Assembly (NCBI GenBank): GCA_028023455.1 | Contig: JAQFVV010006335.1 | Coordinates: forward strand, 3,088,412 to 3,152,411 | DNA: 64,000 nucleotides | Direction of reading: 5' to 3' | From: Epiperipatus broadwayi | Lineage: Eukaryota > Onychophora > Udeonychophora > Euonychophora > Peripatidae | Shown here: positions 1 to 13,984 of the stretch, in pieces | Layout: the number at the start of each line of letters is the position of its first letter | Numbering within the stretch: position 1 is the stretch's first letter | Notes under the pieces: model-generated | Seen by the model: the letters and a program-made list of their open reading frames with translations, nothing else | Databases searched by the model: none | Told to the model about the DNA's origin: nothing | Position numbers and translations under genes: made by a program

Positions 1-1757
1 AAGCTTGTTTATAATGTTGAATATAGATCGGTTACATAGATTTCACGGTCAAAAACATTTCAAAGTAAACATAAACGATCAAAATACAAAATTATTGATT
101 ACTGACAATTGCGGAGGGAAATTTCTACGTAACCCAATAGTATTCATCATAAGATACTTGCATTGTCACCAATAACTTAAAAGACATCCGAATAAATACA
201 TTCTAGATACTCACCGTAAGGTATCATTATTTATCGAATGTCTATATATTTTGATCAAATATGAAAACGCAAAACATAGTTAACCGATAAACAATCCATG
301 CAAGCGTCTATAAACAACTTAAGTTTAATGCATTTTTATTTAGAATCGAGTATGAATACTACATAGATTTGCATTGAAATTAAAACATTCTATCCCTATT
401 TAACCTTAGGCTAAAATTCGTAGTCAAACTGGCATCAATTCATCTGATACATCGATGTATTCAATGTAATAAAATACGGCAGCACAAAAGGTTAAAAGAA
501 GAAATTGCCTCTTATGAGATAGGAATATTACATCTATCTGCAAAGAAGAGCAATAAAACAAAAAACTCCATAGAAAGGAACTGCGGTATCCGACTTATAA
601 TTCCTTCCATAGGCAAACGGAAGTGTGCGGCGTATGAAGCGATTCTGCCCATAGCGAATCAATATTACATCTACTAATCACATCAATATATCCAATCCAT
701 TGACCCAATTTAACCACGAAACAAATAACCTAAGATTACCCTCCCCTAATATAACTTTACAAATCTATACAGCCATTCACGCCCGACTTAAGTTTAACAT
801 TTTTATAATTAATTTAATGGAAAACAACAATCATAATAAAACTTAAAGAACAAAAAATAAATAAATGGAAATGATTTTACAAAATAAATAAGAAAAAAAT
901 ACATCAAATAACATTACTAATTTAGTTTGGTCAGATAGGATTCTATTGCATTATTTACTAAAAAGTTTTAAAATTTAGAGTTCTTATTGTTTCAAGTGAA
1001 TATATATAAGTTCTTACGATTTTTAAAACGTCCAACTTTATCCATTGCTTGCCATGAACGTAAATTCCCACGCCGTCCTAAAATTGGTATCCATTTAGCC
1101 GTTGTTTTATTTATTCATTCGGAGGTTTTTTTAATTTAGTTGGTCCTCAATTTAGGAAACGATAGTTCATTTCTCCTTTCTTTAACAGCTGAAAGAATTG
1201 ACCGTGCGTCTGTCAATTCCTCCAACTCCGTACTACTACATATAGTCACATCGTAATAATCAATTTCCAGTCACTGATTAATCAATTTCGAAATTTTCCT
1301 TTTATATTAATGTGAAGGATTGAATTAACATTACGTCATCGATGAGATGATCCTTTTCGTTGAGGTCCGATTCCATAGGGATTTCTTCTTATTTGCTAAC
1401 AGTTTCTATTGTTTTCTTATCTGACCGGTGTTTTTACATTTAACTGCCGAAGGCTGGTTTACATTTAACTAATTAACAATCATTTCCATTTCTGATTAAT
1501 TAACCTGTTTTCCAAATCAAAAATATATTTAAAGATAAATTTCAAGATATAATTTCATCTCCAAATCTTTTTAAAATTTAGTTTTAAAATACTTTTTCTT
1601 TAATAAAGTTTTATTTTAATAATTTTTCATTATCTGTGCGATTTAATATATAAGAGATTAAAATGATATTTAATTTCAATTTTTAATTCTAAAAGAAAAT
1701 TTTTAAATGCGAACTTTTTAATTTACTTTCATGTTTAATAAATAAAAAAAACAACAA
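1..1757. other. Unassigned AT-rich sequence, no gene seen
   Basis: No reading frame, tRNA fold, tandem array or transposon motif could be recognised. It looks somewhat less biased toward A+T than most of the window, so it may be ordinary intergenic or intronic host DNA. Confidence 0.4.
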
Positions 1758-1795
1758 TGTAACGAACGTCTGTGCTCGTTACAATATATATATAT
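1758..1795. repeat. Short TGTAAC/GTTACA palindrome abutting (AT)n
   Basis: A 26-bp segment (1758-1783) starts TGTAACGA and ends with its inverse TCGTTACA, followed directly by an (AT)6 tract. The arrangement resembles the ends of the LTR-like elements elsewhere in the window, which also abut (TA)n. It could be a pair of element ends left after deletion of the middle, or chance. Confidence 0.35.
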
Positions 1796-2207
1796 CAAAT
1801 TGGACTCAAACCCAGCTTGGTACCCAATTGATTTTAATTCATCAATGAGTGACATCTATATTGTACAATATTGTTAGTTAGTTACGATTAATAAAATTGA
1901 TAAATTAATCAAAATTTGATGATTATACAATATGCTGTTCAATTACTCCTAAAAGATTTTCATCTTTGATTGAATAATTTCTTGAATACCTCAACTTATT
2001 GATTTTTAAAAACTTATTAATTACCTTGGCGAGACCAGCTTACTGTTATGTAAGCAATTTCTATGTATAGAAACTAGTGACTGAGAGAGAAATTTTCCAT
2101 TGGATCTTAAACCAAAAAAGTGTAACCAATATTTTTTCTTGTATGTTTGACAAATTTATAACACTCTAACTCATATTTTATTATTAGGCACACACTTAAT
2201 CATTTTT

Positions 2208-2227
2208 GTTACAATATATATATATAA
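2208..2227. repeat. GTTACA end joined to (AT)n
   Basis: The hexamer GTTACA (2208-2213) runs directly into an alternating AT tract, as at 1778 and at 37024. It may mark the end of an LTR-type insertion whose other end I could not find with confidence. Confidence 0.25.
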
Positions 2228-2260
2228 CACTGATACCAATTCATAAATAAAAAGTAATAG

Positions 2261-2399
2261 CTACAGCTAATTTTTTTTTCATCAAGCATTGGTGATCGAG
2301 AGGTCAGTGACAGCTGCTTTACAAGCAGTTGTCCCGGATTAAAGGGTTCGCTTCCCGGCTAATGCTGTCACACATGAGAAAAAAAACTATAGCTAATTT
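2261..2399 (+). mobile_element. tRNA-derived SINE (tRNA-Val-like head) with target-site duplication
   Basis: The body (about 2281-2386) keeps a tRNA outline. A 7-bp acceptor stem pairs AGCATTG (2285-2291) with TAATGCT (2360-2366). An anticodon arm pairs GCTGC with GCAGT around the loop TTTACAA, giving anticodon TAC (Val). The B-box-like segment GGTTCGCTTCC differs from the GGTTCGANTCC consensus at one defined base. The T stem pairs poorly, so this is not a functional tRNA. The element ends in a short A run. It is flanked by imperfect 13-bp direct repeats, CTACAGCTAATTT (2261-2273) and CTATAGCTAATTT (2387-2399), as expected for a retroposed SINE. RNA polymerase III would transcribe the source copy; the mobilising LINE cannot be identified here. 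A simple tRNA pseudogene is the alternative, but the A tail and direct repeats favour a SINE. Confidence 0.65.
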
Positions 2400-3420
2400 A
2401 CGGCATGATTAACATATTGCGTAGTAATCAATGGAAAACTAAATTGTAAATACTATTCAAGGTGACAGGCACGCCTTAACTTAGCTATTGCTATTATTTA
2501 TTTATTTACTTATATATTTAAAATTAGATTTTTTTACTATATTATGTATTAATAATGTCTAACTTTATATATATGTGTGTGTATATATATATAAAAAGAA
2601 AGCAAATGTTTTTATGGGTGAAAATGTAAATAATTCTATAAATTTCGAGATTATTCATATAGAATATTAAAATACTAAAGTTGTATTAACGTTTCAGCAA
2701 AATAACAGACTTCAACTGGTTAGAGAAGTTTATTCACGGCAAAGATATAAATAGTTATTATGTCTATATCCATATATTTGCAATGAGAGCAGAATAAAAT
2801 TTTTAACCAATCGAAGATCTGATGACGTGTAGTGTTTTAAATTTTTTTTATGGTTGATCCTGAATATTACAAGGATTATTTTACATGCGTATATGTAATA
2901 AAATGTTTTAATATTTATTTAATTTTTTTATTATTATTTATATATACAAATTAGCATAAACCTCACTTTTTAAAAAAAAGAATATTCAATTTTGTTATTT
3001 TGCTTAGAAAGAAGTTCGCTGCATGTCTAATATGTATATATATATATAAGTATATTTAGTTTCTTAATTTAGATAAGCTACGGTTCGTTTTAATCCGTTG
3101 ATGATGACTTGTACCTTTTAAATTTTTTTAGAATTAAAAATATCTTTTTATTTATGTTTAAATTTTAGGTTTTGTATTAAAAATTCTTTATATTTGTTAT
3201 TTTTTTTAAAAAAAAAACTTCTGCCACTTTTTGATTTGAAGCATAAAGAAAATTATAAATATTTAAAAAAAAAAAAATGAATACAACTATCTATACATCT
3301 ATAGCCAAATGTTTCATAATTTACTTTTACTGTCAGTGAAATTAAAGTCGTCTATAAAATGTATATAAAGCTTCACCATTTTCAATAATTATCGATCTAT
3401 GTAGAATAAAAGCTCATTTT
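2400..3420. other. AT-rich sequence, no gene seen
   Basis: Contains short (TA)n and (TG)n tracts near 2565-2592 and 3032-3050 and several A or T runs. Nothing else was recognised. Confidence 0.4.
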
Positions 3421-3429
3421 TCCAAATTT

Positions 3430-6400
3430 TATTTAGTTTTTCGGATTTTTTGCCTCTCTTTTCTAACCCACACCAGCAACCGTCTCTATTTTAACAATCC
3501 ATCTTCAATGTCATTTTATTCTAGATCTTTTATAATTATTTGGCATTCAATTTAAAACTTTAACTATATATTTATTATCATCTTCTTTAGGAATATGTCC
3601 AGTCCATCCACATTTCAATTTTTTAATTCAGTGATGACAGTAATATTGTCTCTCATTCATCATCTTTTATTATTCCTTATATGCATCATTCAGGACGTTG
3701 TTGAATCCTCTCTTTTTGAATTTTTTTTCTGTTAAATTTCCAAGTCGCAGATTCATAAGTCAGAATTACTAAAACAAATCATTTTTTTTTTGTAAAATTA
3801 AATTATTTCTTATAAGATCAGCTACAACCCAATTTAATTCTATGATTAATTGTTCATTTTTTATCTGCATTACTAACAAGACAAAAGTACTTATAATTGT
3901 TAATTTCTTCTAATTCATGATTATTATTTTTTATTTTCTTCTTCTGAAAAAATCCATTAAATATTATTTTGGATTTTTTTTAACATTTATATTTGGTCCT
4001 ACTTTCATCTGACAATATTTGAAACCTTTTCTGAAAACTCTAAATCTTTAATAGCAAATACAGCCATACCCTCTGGAAAAACGTAAATATTTTACTTTTA
4101 TTTGTATTCTCTTAGCTTTTTATTTTAATTCATTATTGTAAAACTGCTGTAAAGTGTTTTGGAGATTTTTCTGTCATATACTCTTATCAATGTTAATCCT
4201 AGTATGACAATGTAATCTTATCAATGCTGTTGCACTTGAATAAAAATTCTTCAGAAAATGACAATAATTTGTTACTGCGGTGCTTTAATTTATCACCATA
4301 AAAATACTTATAAAAATGTATTTATATGAACTACAAATCCAAAGCATAATGTCAACTCATAATCATTAATCTTTGCTATAACTTTTCATAATACATGGAT
4401 GAGACCCACCATGCTAAACTACTTTTAAGTCTATCCCTTGTTCTTTTGATTAATTTAATTCCAACATTCCTTGTAGGTAAGTTGTAATCATCTTGGAAAA
4501 AAAAAATAAAACTGATAACAGTTCTATATAGGTCTATAATTTCTATTTTCTTTATTATCTTTCTTAAATATCAATATTATTATTGCATTTTTTCAATCAT
4601 CTGGTATGTCATCATCATTTAGATATTTGATTTATAACTTCAGTGCCTGTTTTTTTAAGAAAGTGATTATATTCTATGACATCTGGAGCTTGTTCTTTTC
4701 TCATAGATTTAATTGTATATTTCTTTGATTAAAATGATAATTAAATAGGAGGATATTATAATGTAGAGAATACATATTTTTTTGTTTTTTAATACTATGT
4801 AATTTTTTAATCCTTTAAGACATTTTACATCATCTTTCTTTTCAGTCATAGTTCCATCTTTTTTTTGTTATTACAAAAATAACTTTACTTCCAATAGCTT
4901 GCATTATTGGAAAATTTGTTCTAATCTATGCTTTTCTATGTTCTTATTATTTTTTAATTTCTTTTGGACCATTTTACATAATTGAATGTATTTCCTTTTT
5001 TTTTTCAAATATTCTTTGTCTGAATAGAAAATTTCTTAGTAATCTGCTACTTTTAAAACCAGTTCTCAATAATGAATTAGTTACTTTCATAGTACTTTAC
5101 AAATTCATACTATCTTTAAAATCTGTTAATAGTTTAAAGTGTTTTGGAAATTAAATCACTAAACACCACATGATCACCATCTCTTATGCTAGTGCATAAC
5201 TGTTATTAAACAGGCAAAACTCTCCTTACAGTAGTGCCACCCTGTGCCAACCCGAGTAATCAATGGATGGCAGAAAGGTTGTGCACTAGATGGGGATTTT
5301 ATGCACAAGCCTTCTGGCATCCATTGATTACCCTGGTTGGCTCAGGGTGGCACTACTGTATAAAGAGTTTTGCCTGTTTAATTTATTTTGGAAGTTGTGG
5401 TTCTTTGAAGTCTTTTACTGTTAGTACTGTATTTCTTAATAAATTTTGTTTTTCTAGGTTTTCACAAACTGTATAGTACATTTCACTAATGGATTATCAC
5501 TTCCTGTATGCAATCTATTAATAATAGTAACATATTGTCTGTTAATTAAGGTGTAATCAAATTCTACTATATCTTTATTGGAATATGTCTGTGTCTATTT
5601 ATGTTTAGCATTGTATTCAAATAAAAATATTTATTATATACAATTTTTTCCTCTGAGTTCATCTTTCACCACAATCAAATTTATCTGCAGTGCTTTCATC
5701 TTTCAGTCATTGTCACTTTTCTTATCAATGTCCTCTATGACAATTTTAAAATATTTGGTTTGATAAAAGGCATTTTCTACACTTGTACAAAAACACTCTA
5801 CTGTTTCATCATAAATATACCTGAATTATTTGTATTTAGTATCTTCCATTACTTTAAAAATATTTGATCTTGTTACTTTATCTAATATGGCATTAGTCTT
5901 TACAAAAATAATTAATATTAGCACTGTATCTGATACACAATCAACTTCATTAATATCATTCTTCCAGTTTTTATTGATAATAAATATCATTCCAAGTTAT
6001 TTGTGTCTTTTTAGTAAGATGTCCACCTCTTAATAACATTGTCTCTGTATTTTTGTTCTAACTTTACAAAATCCAATAATGTTCTACTGAATATTCTTTT
6101 CATTAATGTAAACATTCTCCATTATTCTGCTATATCTAAATAGAAGTTTGTCATTATATGGCAGCCTGGATCTAATATCAGCAAATTCTTAGCACAACCT
6201 GCCTTTGACACCAACTGCTGTTTTAGCATATGTTTTTAAAGCCTTCTCAGAGTAAGAGCTAAATTTAGTTTTGTATATTATGATAGCAAAAGTTTATAAA
6301 AAAACATCATTTATACACACATTCCATGGGCCATCAAAAAACCACATCTAATATTTAAGTTAAGAATTATCAGGCAATTGGAAAAAAAACAGTAACTCGT

Positions 6401-6490
6401 AAAATTGGCTAATGCATATCCAGTCAGCTGCCCATACATATTATTATTTTACCATATGAATAATCACATAATAATAACGGCTGCAATAAA
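3430..6490 (-). mobile_element. Old RTE-clade LINE relic (copy A), interrupted by a fold-back element
   Basis: Read on the minus strand, this is a heavily decayed copy of the element that is clearer at 39.2-42.3 kb. Recognisable stretches include a start-of-RT segment near 4680-4730 that reads like SMRKEQAPD (family form MKKGKAPGND), and a segment near 4330-4380 that reads DYELTLCFGFV, just before RT motif A. The nucleotide sequence near 5920-5950 and 6140-6210 parallels the endonuclease and 5' parts of the copy at 41.6-42.0 kb. Stop codons and indels interrupt every frame, so no protein is made. A 178-bp palindromic element (5205-5382) has inserted into it, so the fold-back is younger than the LINE. 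Boundaries are approximate, judged from similarity to the other copy. Confidence 0.65.
5205..5382. mobile_element. Fold-back/MITE-like element inserted in RTE relic
   Basis: A 178-bp inverted repeat. ATTAAACAGGCAAAACTCT at the left end is matched by its reverse complement at the right end, and the arms stay complementary for about 80 bp each around a short loop (about 5288-5305). It has no coding capacity. The arm sequence (AGGCAAAACTCTCC, then TAGTGCCAC, then GTAATCAATGGATG) recurs at 7.6-8.2 kb and 30.5-31.0 kb, so this is a dispersed family. It was probably moved in trans by an unidentified DNA transposase. Confidence 0.7.
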
Positions 6491-6770
6491 ACGTATAGAG
6501 CAAATAAGGCCTCAAGGAAGAATCGAAATTTCTTCTTTCACTTAACAATATTTTCTTGTTTATTTAATGGTCGCTTGTTTGTTTTTAAATCCAAAATGAG
6601 CAAGGATAAATGTACAAGGATTTCTTATTTCTTAATAAAACTACAATACAGTTGATTTAGAAAAAAAATTGGAAAATATATTAACCGATCGAAAATGAAA
6701 AAATTAAAATAATTTTATTAATTTTGTTTAACCTCTTATTAATAATGACAACTTTATTTATGTTGCTTAA

Positions 6771-7604
<834 letters not shown>

Positions 7605-8235
7605 TACAATGACAAAACTCTACATACAGTAGTACCACTCAATGCAGCCTGAGTAACCGATGGATGCAGAAAGGTTTGCACATAAAATCCCTATCCAGTG
7701 TCTATTTATCCAATATCCTCAGACTAGTCTCTAACTTGTGGCTTTCATAAGTGAGGAGCCTTGGATCTGAGAGCACTGCATCTAGATCTTAGGATCTAAC
7801 TGCAAACCTTCAGTAGCCAGCTCTTACTTTTTAGCTAGCTATAAAGCTTTGAGTCCAAAATGAAAACATAATACTGTTTTTTATGTTAAGCTCATTAGCT
7901 TGTATAGTTGTATAGATCTGAACTCATTATCATTTTTGGTGTCTTTGTTTTTTTAATGATCACAGTCACTGTAATCCTATTAGACCGAATTGGTATTAAA
8001 CAATCAAACATCACATGATTACAATTCTTTATGTTTACACAAGCTGTTTTTCACAGAGTCAACAGTTTCCATATAGTAATACCACTCAGTACAAGCCAAA
8101 GTAATCAATGGATGCAGTAAGGTTTATGCATAAAATCAATTGTGTACTCTGACCTGTCCTGAATAGGACTACTGTATGAAGAGTTTTGCCTCTGTGAAAA
8201 ACAGATTGTGTATGTATAAATAGTGATGAGCATAT
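7605..8235. repeat. Fold-back family, about 440-bp unit followed by a palindromic partial unit
   Basis: The unit starting near 7610 (CAAAACTCTACATACAGTAG) matches the unit at 30.54-30.97 kb along about 430 bp, including the shared words GGATCTGAGAGCACTGCA and CTATTAGACCGAATTGG. A second partial unit begins near 8046 and is palindromic: CTGTTTTTCACAGAG near 8044 is mirrored by CTCTGTGAAAAACAG near 8190, with arms complementary inward for about 70 bp. It encodes no protein. The arrangement (unit, then start of the next unit, then inverted arm) is the same as at 30.5-31.07 kb, so it is a property of the family. Confidence 0.6.
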
Positions 8236-9385
8236 GATCTTTGTATTACAATACAACAATAGATTGGTGGGGGAAACAACTCAAATTTTTATAATCATTA
8301 CTTACAACTATTAGATGCATATCTGGTTATTTATGCATCATATAGATATTTTTAATGACATTGGTAAAAAGATTAGGATGTGAAAGAAACTGTGAAGTCA
8401 AATTAAGAAAAAAACGAACAGGGTTATCATAGATGAGTAACATTATAGTAAGGACGGTGATAATAATCTTGAAAAAAAAAACAATGGAAGATAGCATGGA
8501 AATGGATCAGGAAGATGATGATGATGATTACAAGTAAAAGCCATTATTATTTTTATTTGGTAAATTTCAAAAAAAGTCCTGTATTTGTTAATATATAAAG
8601 TTTTAAATTTTAGCGTATTAAAATCCTACTTTCTATTCTATTAAAAAAATTTGAATGTATTCCATCTAAAGATTATAGCGATCAATGTTAGATTTGAATT
8701 TAAATGAGAAAAAGTTTTTTTTTTTTCAAATTAAATATTAACTTTTATCAAAACAAATAGCAAAACTGCATAACTTGTTTTACAAAAAAAAAGTTTATAT
8801 ACTTTACGTTAACTTGCATAAATAGTAAAGATTTTTTTAAAAAAAAATTAAACAAATATTAAAAATTATTTTATTTCCAAAAAAAAAAAGTATGAAAAAA
8901 ATACTAAGTACAATAATCACATCAGAATACTAAATAATTGCCATAAAAAAAGGGGGAAAAAACTTTATTGGTTATATATATATATATATAACTTTATTGG
9001 TTATATATATATATATATATATAGTAATGGTTTACACAATCGGGGTAATATGAAGAGATGGGAAATCATAATCATTCCCACTTAGCATAAATAATCATCA
9101 CAGATGAAATAAATAAAGAAAGAAAATGATCTTGTATAAAAGCAATAAGTGCATGAGATCATGACTATCAGCACTGCACGAAACTATAAGTAATTATGAC
9201 AATAATTATGTTACAAATTGTGTCACCATCAATACTCTGGGCATAGAGTACCATGAGTGTACAGACCAACTATATAGTTAATTTTCTTTTAAGATAAATA
9301 AAATGCAGAGAATGGACTTTAAAGGTGATACCTTTGTGCTATCCAGAGAACTATTCAGATGTCCACCCACAAATATAATATCATC
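8236..9385. other. AT-rich intergenic stretch with duplicated (TA)n block
   Basis: No gene seen. At about 8960-9022 the phrase AACTTTATTGGTT followed by (AT)n occurs twice in tandem. Poly-A and poly-T runs are frequent. Confidence 0.4.
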
Positions 9386-9389
9386 ATCA

Positions 9390-10850
9390 TTATCAATACA
9401 CTGTACGATGAAGGGCTCTTCAAGTTCAATCTATCTTTTCTGATCTCTATCCTCTATTCTCCACAACACTATGGCACACTTTCTAATTTTATCCATCCAT
9501 CTCACATCTGATCTCCTTCTGGGAATTTTACTATCTTTTGGAATTCAGTTTATGGTTTCAATTGTCCATCCATTATCATCTCTTTAAGCAATATGTCTAT
9601 CCCAATGGCATTTCAGTCTTTTAATTTTTTTAACCAAAGTCAGTAACACCTGTTTGTTCTCTTACCCATGTATTGAGTTTTCAATCTCTTTTTGTTATTT
9701 CTCTCCATACTTCTTTGAGTGATCTGAAGTCTCTGTATTGGTCATTTATTAAATGTCCAAGTATCAGATCCATAAGTAAGAATTGATAAAACATATTTAT
9801 TAAAAACCTTCCTTTTCACATACATATGTATATTTTCTTTCAATATTTATTTCTACCAAAAGCATTCCAACCAACTTTAATTAACTACATTCATTATGTT
9901 TCCATCTGCCGTAATAATTTGACTGCAGTATTTGTAATTGTTAACTTCTCTTAACTTATCATAATCAATCTTTATTTTCATCTTTTGAGAAAATCCATTG
10001 AATATTACTTTAGTCTCTTTAACATTTACATTTAGTATTATGTTCTTACTTTCATAGATAATTCTTGCAATATTTCCTGAAACTCTAAAGCATTATCTGT
10101 AAAAAGAAAAAAAAATACATCATCTGAAAAATCTAAATAACTTAAATAATCTCCATTTCCCATTTTAATCCATAAAATACTTTTTATAGCAGTGCTACAA
10201 AACGTTTTGGAGATATAGAGTTACCCTCTCTTACACCCTTTTCAATGTTAACCTTCCTAGTACCATTATGTGATCTTCATTGTTGCTGTTACATTTTCAT
10301 AAATATTCTTTAGAATATGACAGTATCCTGAGTTTATACTTTGATAATCCAATGCTTTAATCACTAAAGAAATGCTTATAGAATCACATGCTTTTTCATA
10401 GAGTACAAATCCAAAGCATAATGGCAACTCATATCCATTGGTCCTTTCTATAATGTCTTTCAATAAATAGATATGATCCATTATACAAAAAACTTCTTTT
10501 AAATCCAGCTTATTCTTTTGGTTGGTTAAAATCTAAATTCCCTATAGATGAGTTATAATTATCTTGATGAAAAGTTTGTATAAAACTGATAGGTTTGTAA
10601 TTTCTAATATCTTCTTTATCAGTTTTTTAAATATTATTATTAATACTAAATTCTTCCAATCATCTGGTATATCTTTATCATTTAAACATTTGGTATATAA
10701 CTTTGCAAAAAGTTTTAGTTTCTTCATCTGCTTTTTTTAATATATCAATTATAATTCCATCATTATCTGGAGCTTTTCCCTTCTTCATAGACATAAATTC
10801 TCACAAATATATAAACCAACTGTTATTGCTAGGGCTAGATTGATATGCAG
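9390..10850 (-). mobile_element. RTE-clade LINE relic (copy B), 5'-truncated
   Basis: On the minus strand only the reverse-transcriptase half and 3' part remain. The 10542-10727 reading frame carries LYTKCLNDKDIPDDWKN, typical of the segment after RT motif 1. The 10266-10481 frame carries DHIYLLKDIIERTNGYELP and LCFGFVLYEKACDS, the motif-A region with the family's DYKKAFDS altered to LYEKACDS, which removes the catalytic aspartate position. The 3' side (9405-9800) aligns with the 39.2-39.6 kb copy. The endonuclease half is missing, as expected for an LINE truncated at its 5' end. Short ATC-type triplets at about 9378-9400 may be the 3' tail typical of RTE elements. It is not functional. Confidence 0.75.
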
Positions 10851-12695
10851 GGACCCTAGGAATTGTGATTGTAAACAAGAGAATATAACCAACATATAAT
10901 ATTTTAAATCTATTTTAGTATGAAATAAATTTTCTGGAATAACTTAAAAAGACAATACAAATTTATTAATTAAAAACAATAACAATAAAATCAAATTAAA
11001 GATCTATTAAATATGCTACAAATATAAATTTTTTATTCTGATTTTAATTCATTGTTTGAAAAATAATAAACTACATAGATAGTATTGTCTATTATTTTTA
11101 GATATACAAATTGTAAAAAAGTATTAAACAATCATATGCATATATGCACATACATGCATGTTTAATAATATAAAATATTCTGCTTATTAGCAAACCAATA
11201 AAAGGTATTTCATTATTATATGTAAATGCATGTTTACACATAGATAAGGCTAGTCATTACATAGTAGTCCATTCATTAATATATGTCAATATTATTCTAT
11301 CATTAAATAACAAACATATACATAATAAATGAGCATATATACTTATTTTAATATAAAGTAAAATATTTTCATTAACAATTCTAATTACTTTTATGTAATA
11401 GCAAGTTAGATTTTTAAAAAATATTAAATAAGTGTTTCTTAACAATTGACCTTTAAGGTATCAACAATTTCACCCTGTGGTCTAGACAACCTCTTTTAAC
11501 ATTAAAGGTGATACCAGCTATATCTATGGTCTTATATATTGATATAAACACTAATGACTGCAACTTGTAAGGTTAATAATGTGAAGAAGTTTCAACAAAC
11601 CTCATTAATGAGGCAAATATAACCTATTCTGAAAGCAGACTAATAAATAGACATTTACAATTTCCAAATTTCATATAAAGTATATATTACTAAATGTTCC
11701 TTTAAAAAACAAAAATAAAATATTATTTCATTGAAAATCCTGCTTAATTTTTTTTTCAGATTACTCTTAATAGTAAACATCATTGAAAGTGTTGCTAAAA
11801 ATTTCTTTTGTGTCTAATTTTTGTTCTCTAACTTTAAAAAACCGTTCTCAAATTTATTTTCATCAGTTACTTGCTTTTATTTCCTTCAACATTATTTATT
11901 CTTAATCATTACAGCTGGTGTTAAATATTTTATATAGGCAATAAATAAAAATAGATTTTCTTTCGCTGCATACTTAATGATTGAGGTATAAATCATTTTC
12001 AATATATAATACATTTTACTCACTAGCTAATTTCTTTCATCAGTTCATAATGTAATTATTTGTGAAATAAATATTAGCATGGACAATCTTTATATGTGTG
12101 GCAGTAATTATACATTTATTCTTTTTTGTATATAGGTGAATCATCATATGTATAAAATTGTAGCTTGGTCATTCTCAGTAATCTGGCCTATTATAATCAT
12201 ATCTGTGATAGAGTAGCATACTGACTTATTGACATTTTCAGAATAGGTACATATCAGGTAAATGTTGGCAGTCAATCAGCCCAATTTAGTCTCTATAGGT
12301 TAATAGACATGAGGTAGTCAAGCCATCTAGTACATGCATATGGGCTATAAACCACAGAAAATCTGGCCCTTACTTTAATATAAATTTCAAACTCAGTGTC
12401 ATGAAACTAAAAGCAGCTATATTGCTTTTTTCTTTCAAACCTACTATTATTGTGTATGGACAAATTTAGATACACAATAAAGTCTTTTTTTTAATCTTAG
12501 AAAAAAAAAAACAAGATAATAACACTTTTCAATTCACATTAATCAAATCCAATTTTTATCTAAAAAAATTTTTAATTATTTAATCAAAATCAGATTGTAA
12601 AATTTAAAATCAAAGTATTTTCATTTATTACAAATATTTTAATTTTAAAAAAATCTTACTTAATCAAACTAAAAATAGATAGAACAATTTTATAA
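10851..12695. other. AT-rich sequence, no gene seen
   Basis: Several short reading frames exist but have no recognisable similarity, start context or compositional support. No repeats of note. Confidence 0.4.
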
Positions 12696-12699
12696 CATG

Positions 12700-12749
12700 A
12701 AAATCACTCTATTATAAGATGAATTGTCATCTTATAATAGAGTGGTTTT
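12700..12749. repeat. 23-bp inverted repeat at the truncated end of a PLE relic
   Basis: The segment beginning AAAATCACTC is followed, after the 4-base spacer ATTG, by its reverse complement with one mismatch. The right arm already belongs to the PLE coding sequence that continues to 13204. The left arm is therefore a short inverted copy of the element's first surviving bases, joined head to head. Confidence 0.75.
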
Positions 12750-13204
12750 GCCTTATATTGAAGGATTTATTGATAAGATCAATAAAAGACTATCTAGTTT
12801 TAATATAAAGACAACTTTTTCTACTGGCAAAAAAAATGGTGATTTTTACACAAACCTAAAGACAGAGTATTTTTGGAACACCAGGGGGTTTATAAAATTT
12901 CGTGTTTGCAGTGCTTAAGAAGCTATTGTAAGCCAGTCTAATAGATGAATAAATGTCAGAATTAAGACACATTGCTTTTAATCAGAAATTTAAGATATCA
13001 GTTTTTACTTACTATTTTTTAGAAGTTGGTCACAAACCTGATTTGGACAATGCAAAAATACTTGCTAATTTGGAAAGGTATGATTTAAGAACCATGAGAA
13101 AGTCAACTGAAATATTAAAGAGACCTACTGGTTTAAATAGGACTGATGAAGTACAATGTATTCCAGCTATGTGGAAACCTCTCATTTTATCTCTTGGCTT
13201 CTAA
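12724..13204 (+). pseudogene. Penelope-like element relic: end of RT linker plus GIY-YIG endonuclease, decayed
   Basis: Two reading fragments line up in order with the C-terminal third of the young PLE at 59.8-61 kb. The first, 12724-12918, reads VLPYIEGFIDKINKRLSSFN, matching CVPYVKGTTDSIGRILKRYN of the intact-looking copy. The second, 12953-13204, keeps STEILKRPTGLN and AMWKPLI, matching AIEILKRPDCIN and PIWKDFF at the C terminus. Between them the GIY-YIG core is ruined: the GVYQISC segment reads GFIKFRVC and a stop codon follows, while the YIG triad is lost. The copy is 5'-truncated and long dead. It is clearly more diverged than the 60-kb copies, so it marks an older PLE activity. A short inverted copy of its own start lies immediately upstream (12700-12723). 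Confidence 0.8.
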
Positions 13205-13980
13205 AATTAACTTAAAATTAATAGGTGAACAAACTGAAGGGAAATAAACATTTTGATAAGCCTCATATTGTGAAGGGTGAACTACTTCAAGTTGAATTTT
13301 ATTTCTCACCTCACATTCAATCATGTTATTATTTGAGATCTAATGATTTTTCTTTCAAAAGTCAACCCTGACAACAGTGGATGCTAGTTTGTCAAAATAT
13401 CGATTTGTAATGCAAAATAATACATGGTTTATTCCCAAAATAATAATTTATCTATATCATACACTGTGAAAACATTAAATATATATATATATGTGTGTGT
13501 GTGTGCGTGTACACACACACTATTATAATTGTTGTATATCAAAAGACATTACTATCTCAATATATAATGTAACACTAGACTGGCAAACTTATACATCTAT
13601 TTTGCAATTTGTTTTCAAATATTAACACAATTTAAAGATGGTTCAAATAAGAATGAAATCAATAGTAAGATAACTGGTACTCTATCATGAATCGCAGCTT
13701 AGATAGCTAGTAAAAGAGCAGCAATTTACCAGTAAACTTTTGACTGAGATATTATAGTTTATAAAGAAAAGAAGGAATATAAAAATTTATAAAGAATATC
13801 TATTAAGAATAATTGAATATCTAAGATTTTGTAAAATATAAAAAAAGAGTGAATAATGATATATAAAAATATAATTGTGAATTAACCAAAGTAACATAAG
13901 TGTAAGACATCATATCGGTATCAGTATGAAACTTATTTTTGCAATAATAAAAACAGAAGAAACTGTTAGTAAAAAAATAA
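13205..13980. other. AT-rich sequence with a (TA)n-(TG)n tract
   Basis: A mixed microsatellite at about 13482-13520 runs (TA)n, (TG)n, then (AC)n and can fold on itself. Nothing else was recognised, although decayed 3' sequence of the PLE relic may extend somewhat past 13204. Confidence 0.4.
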
Positions 13981-13984
13981 TGAC

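Noticed and set aside
2285-2366. Functional tRNA-Val gene
   Set aside because: The T stem pairs poorly, the B box is altered, and an A tail plus flanking direct repeats indicate a retroposed copy.
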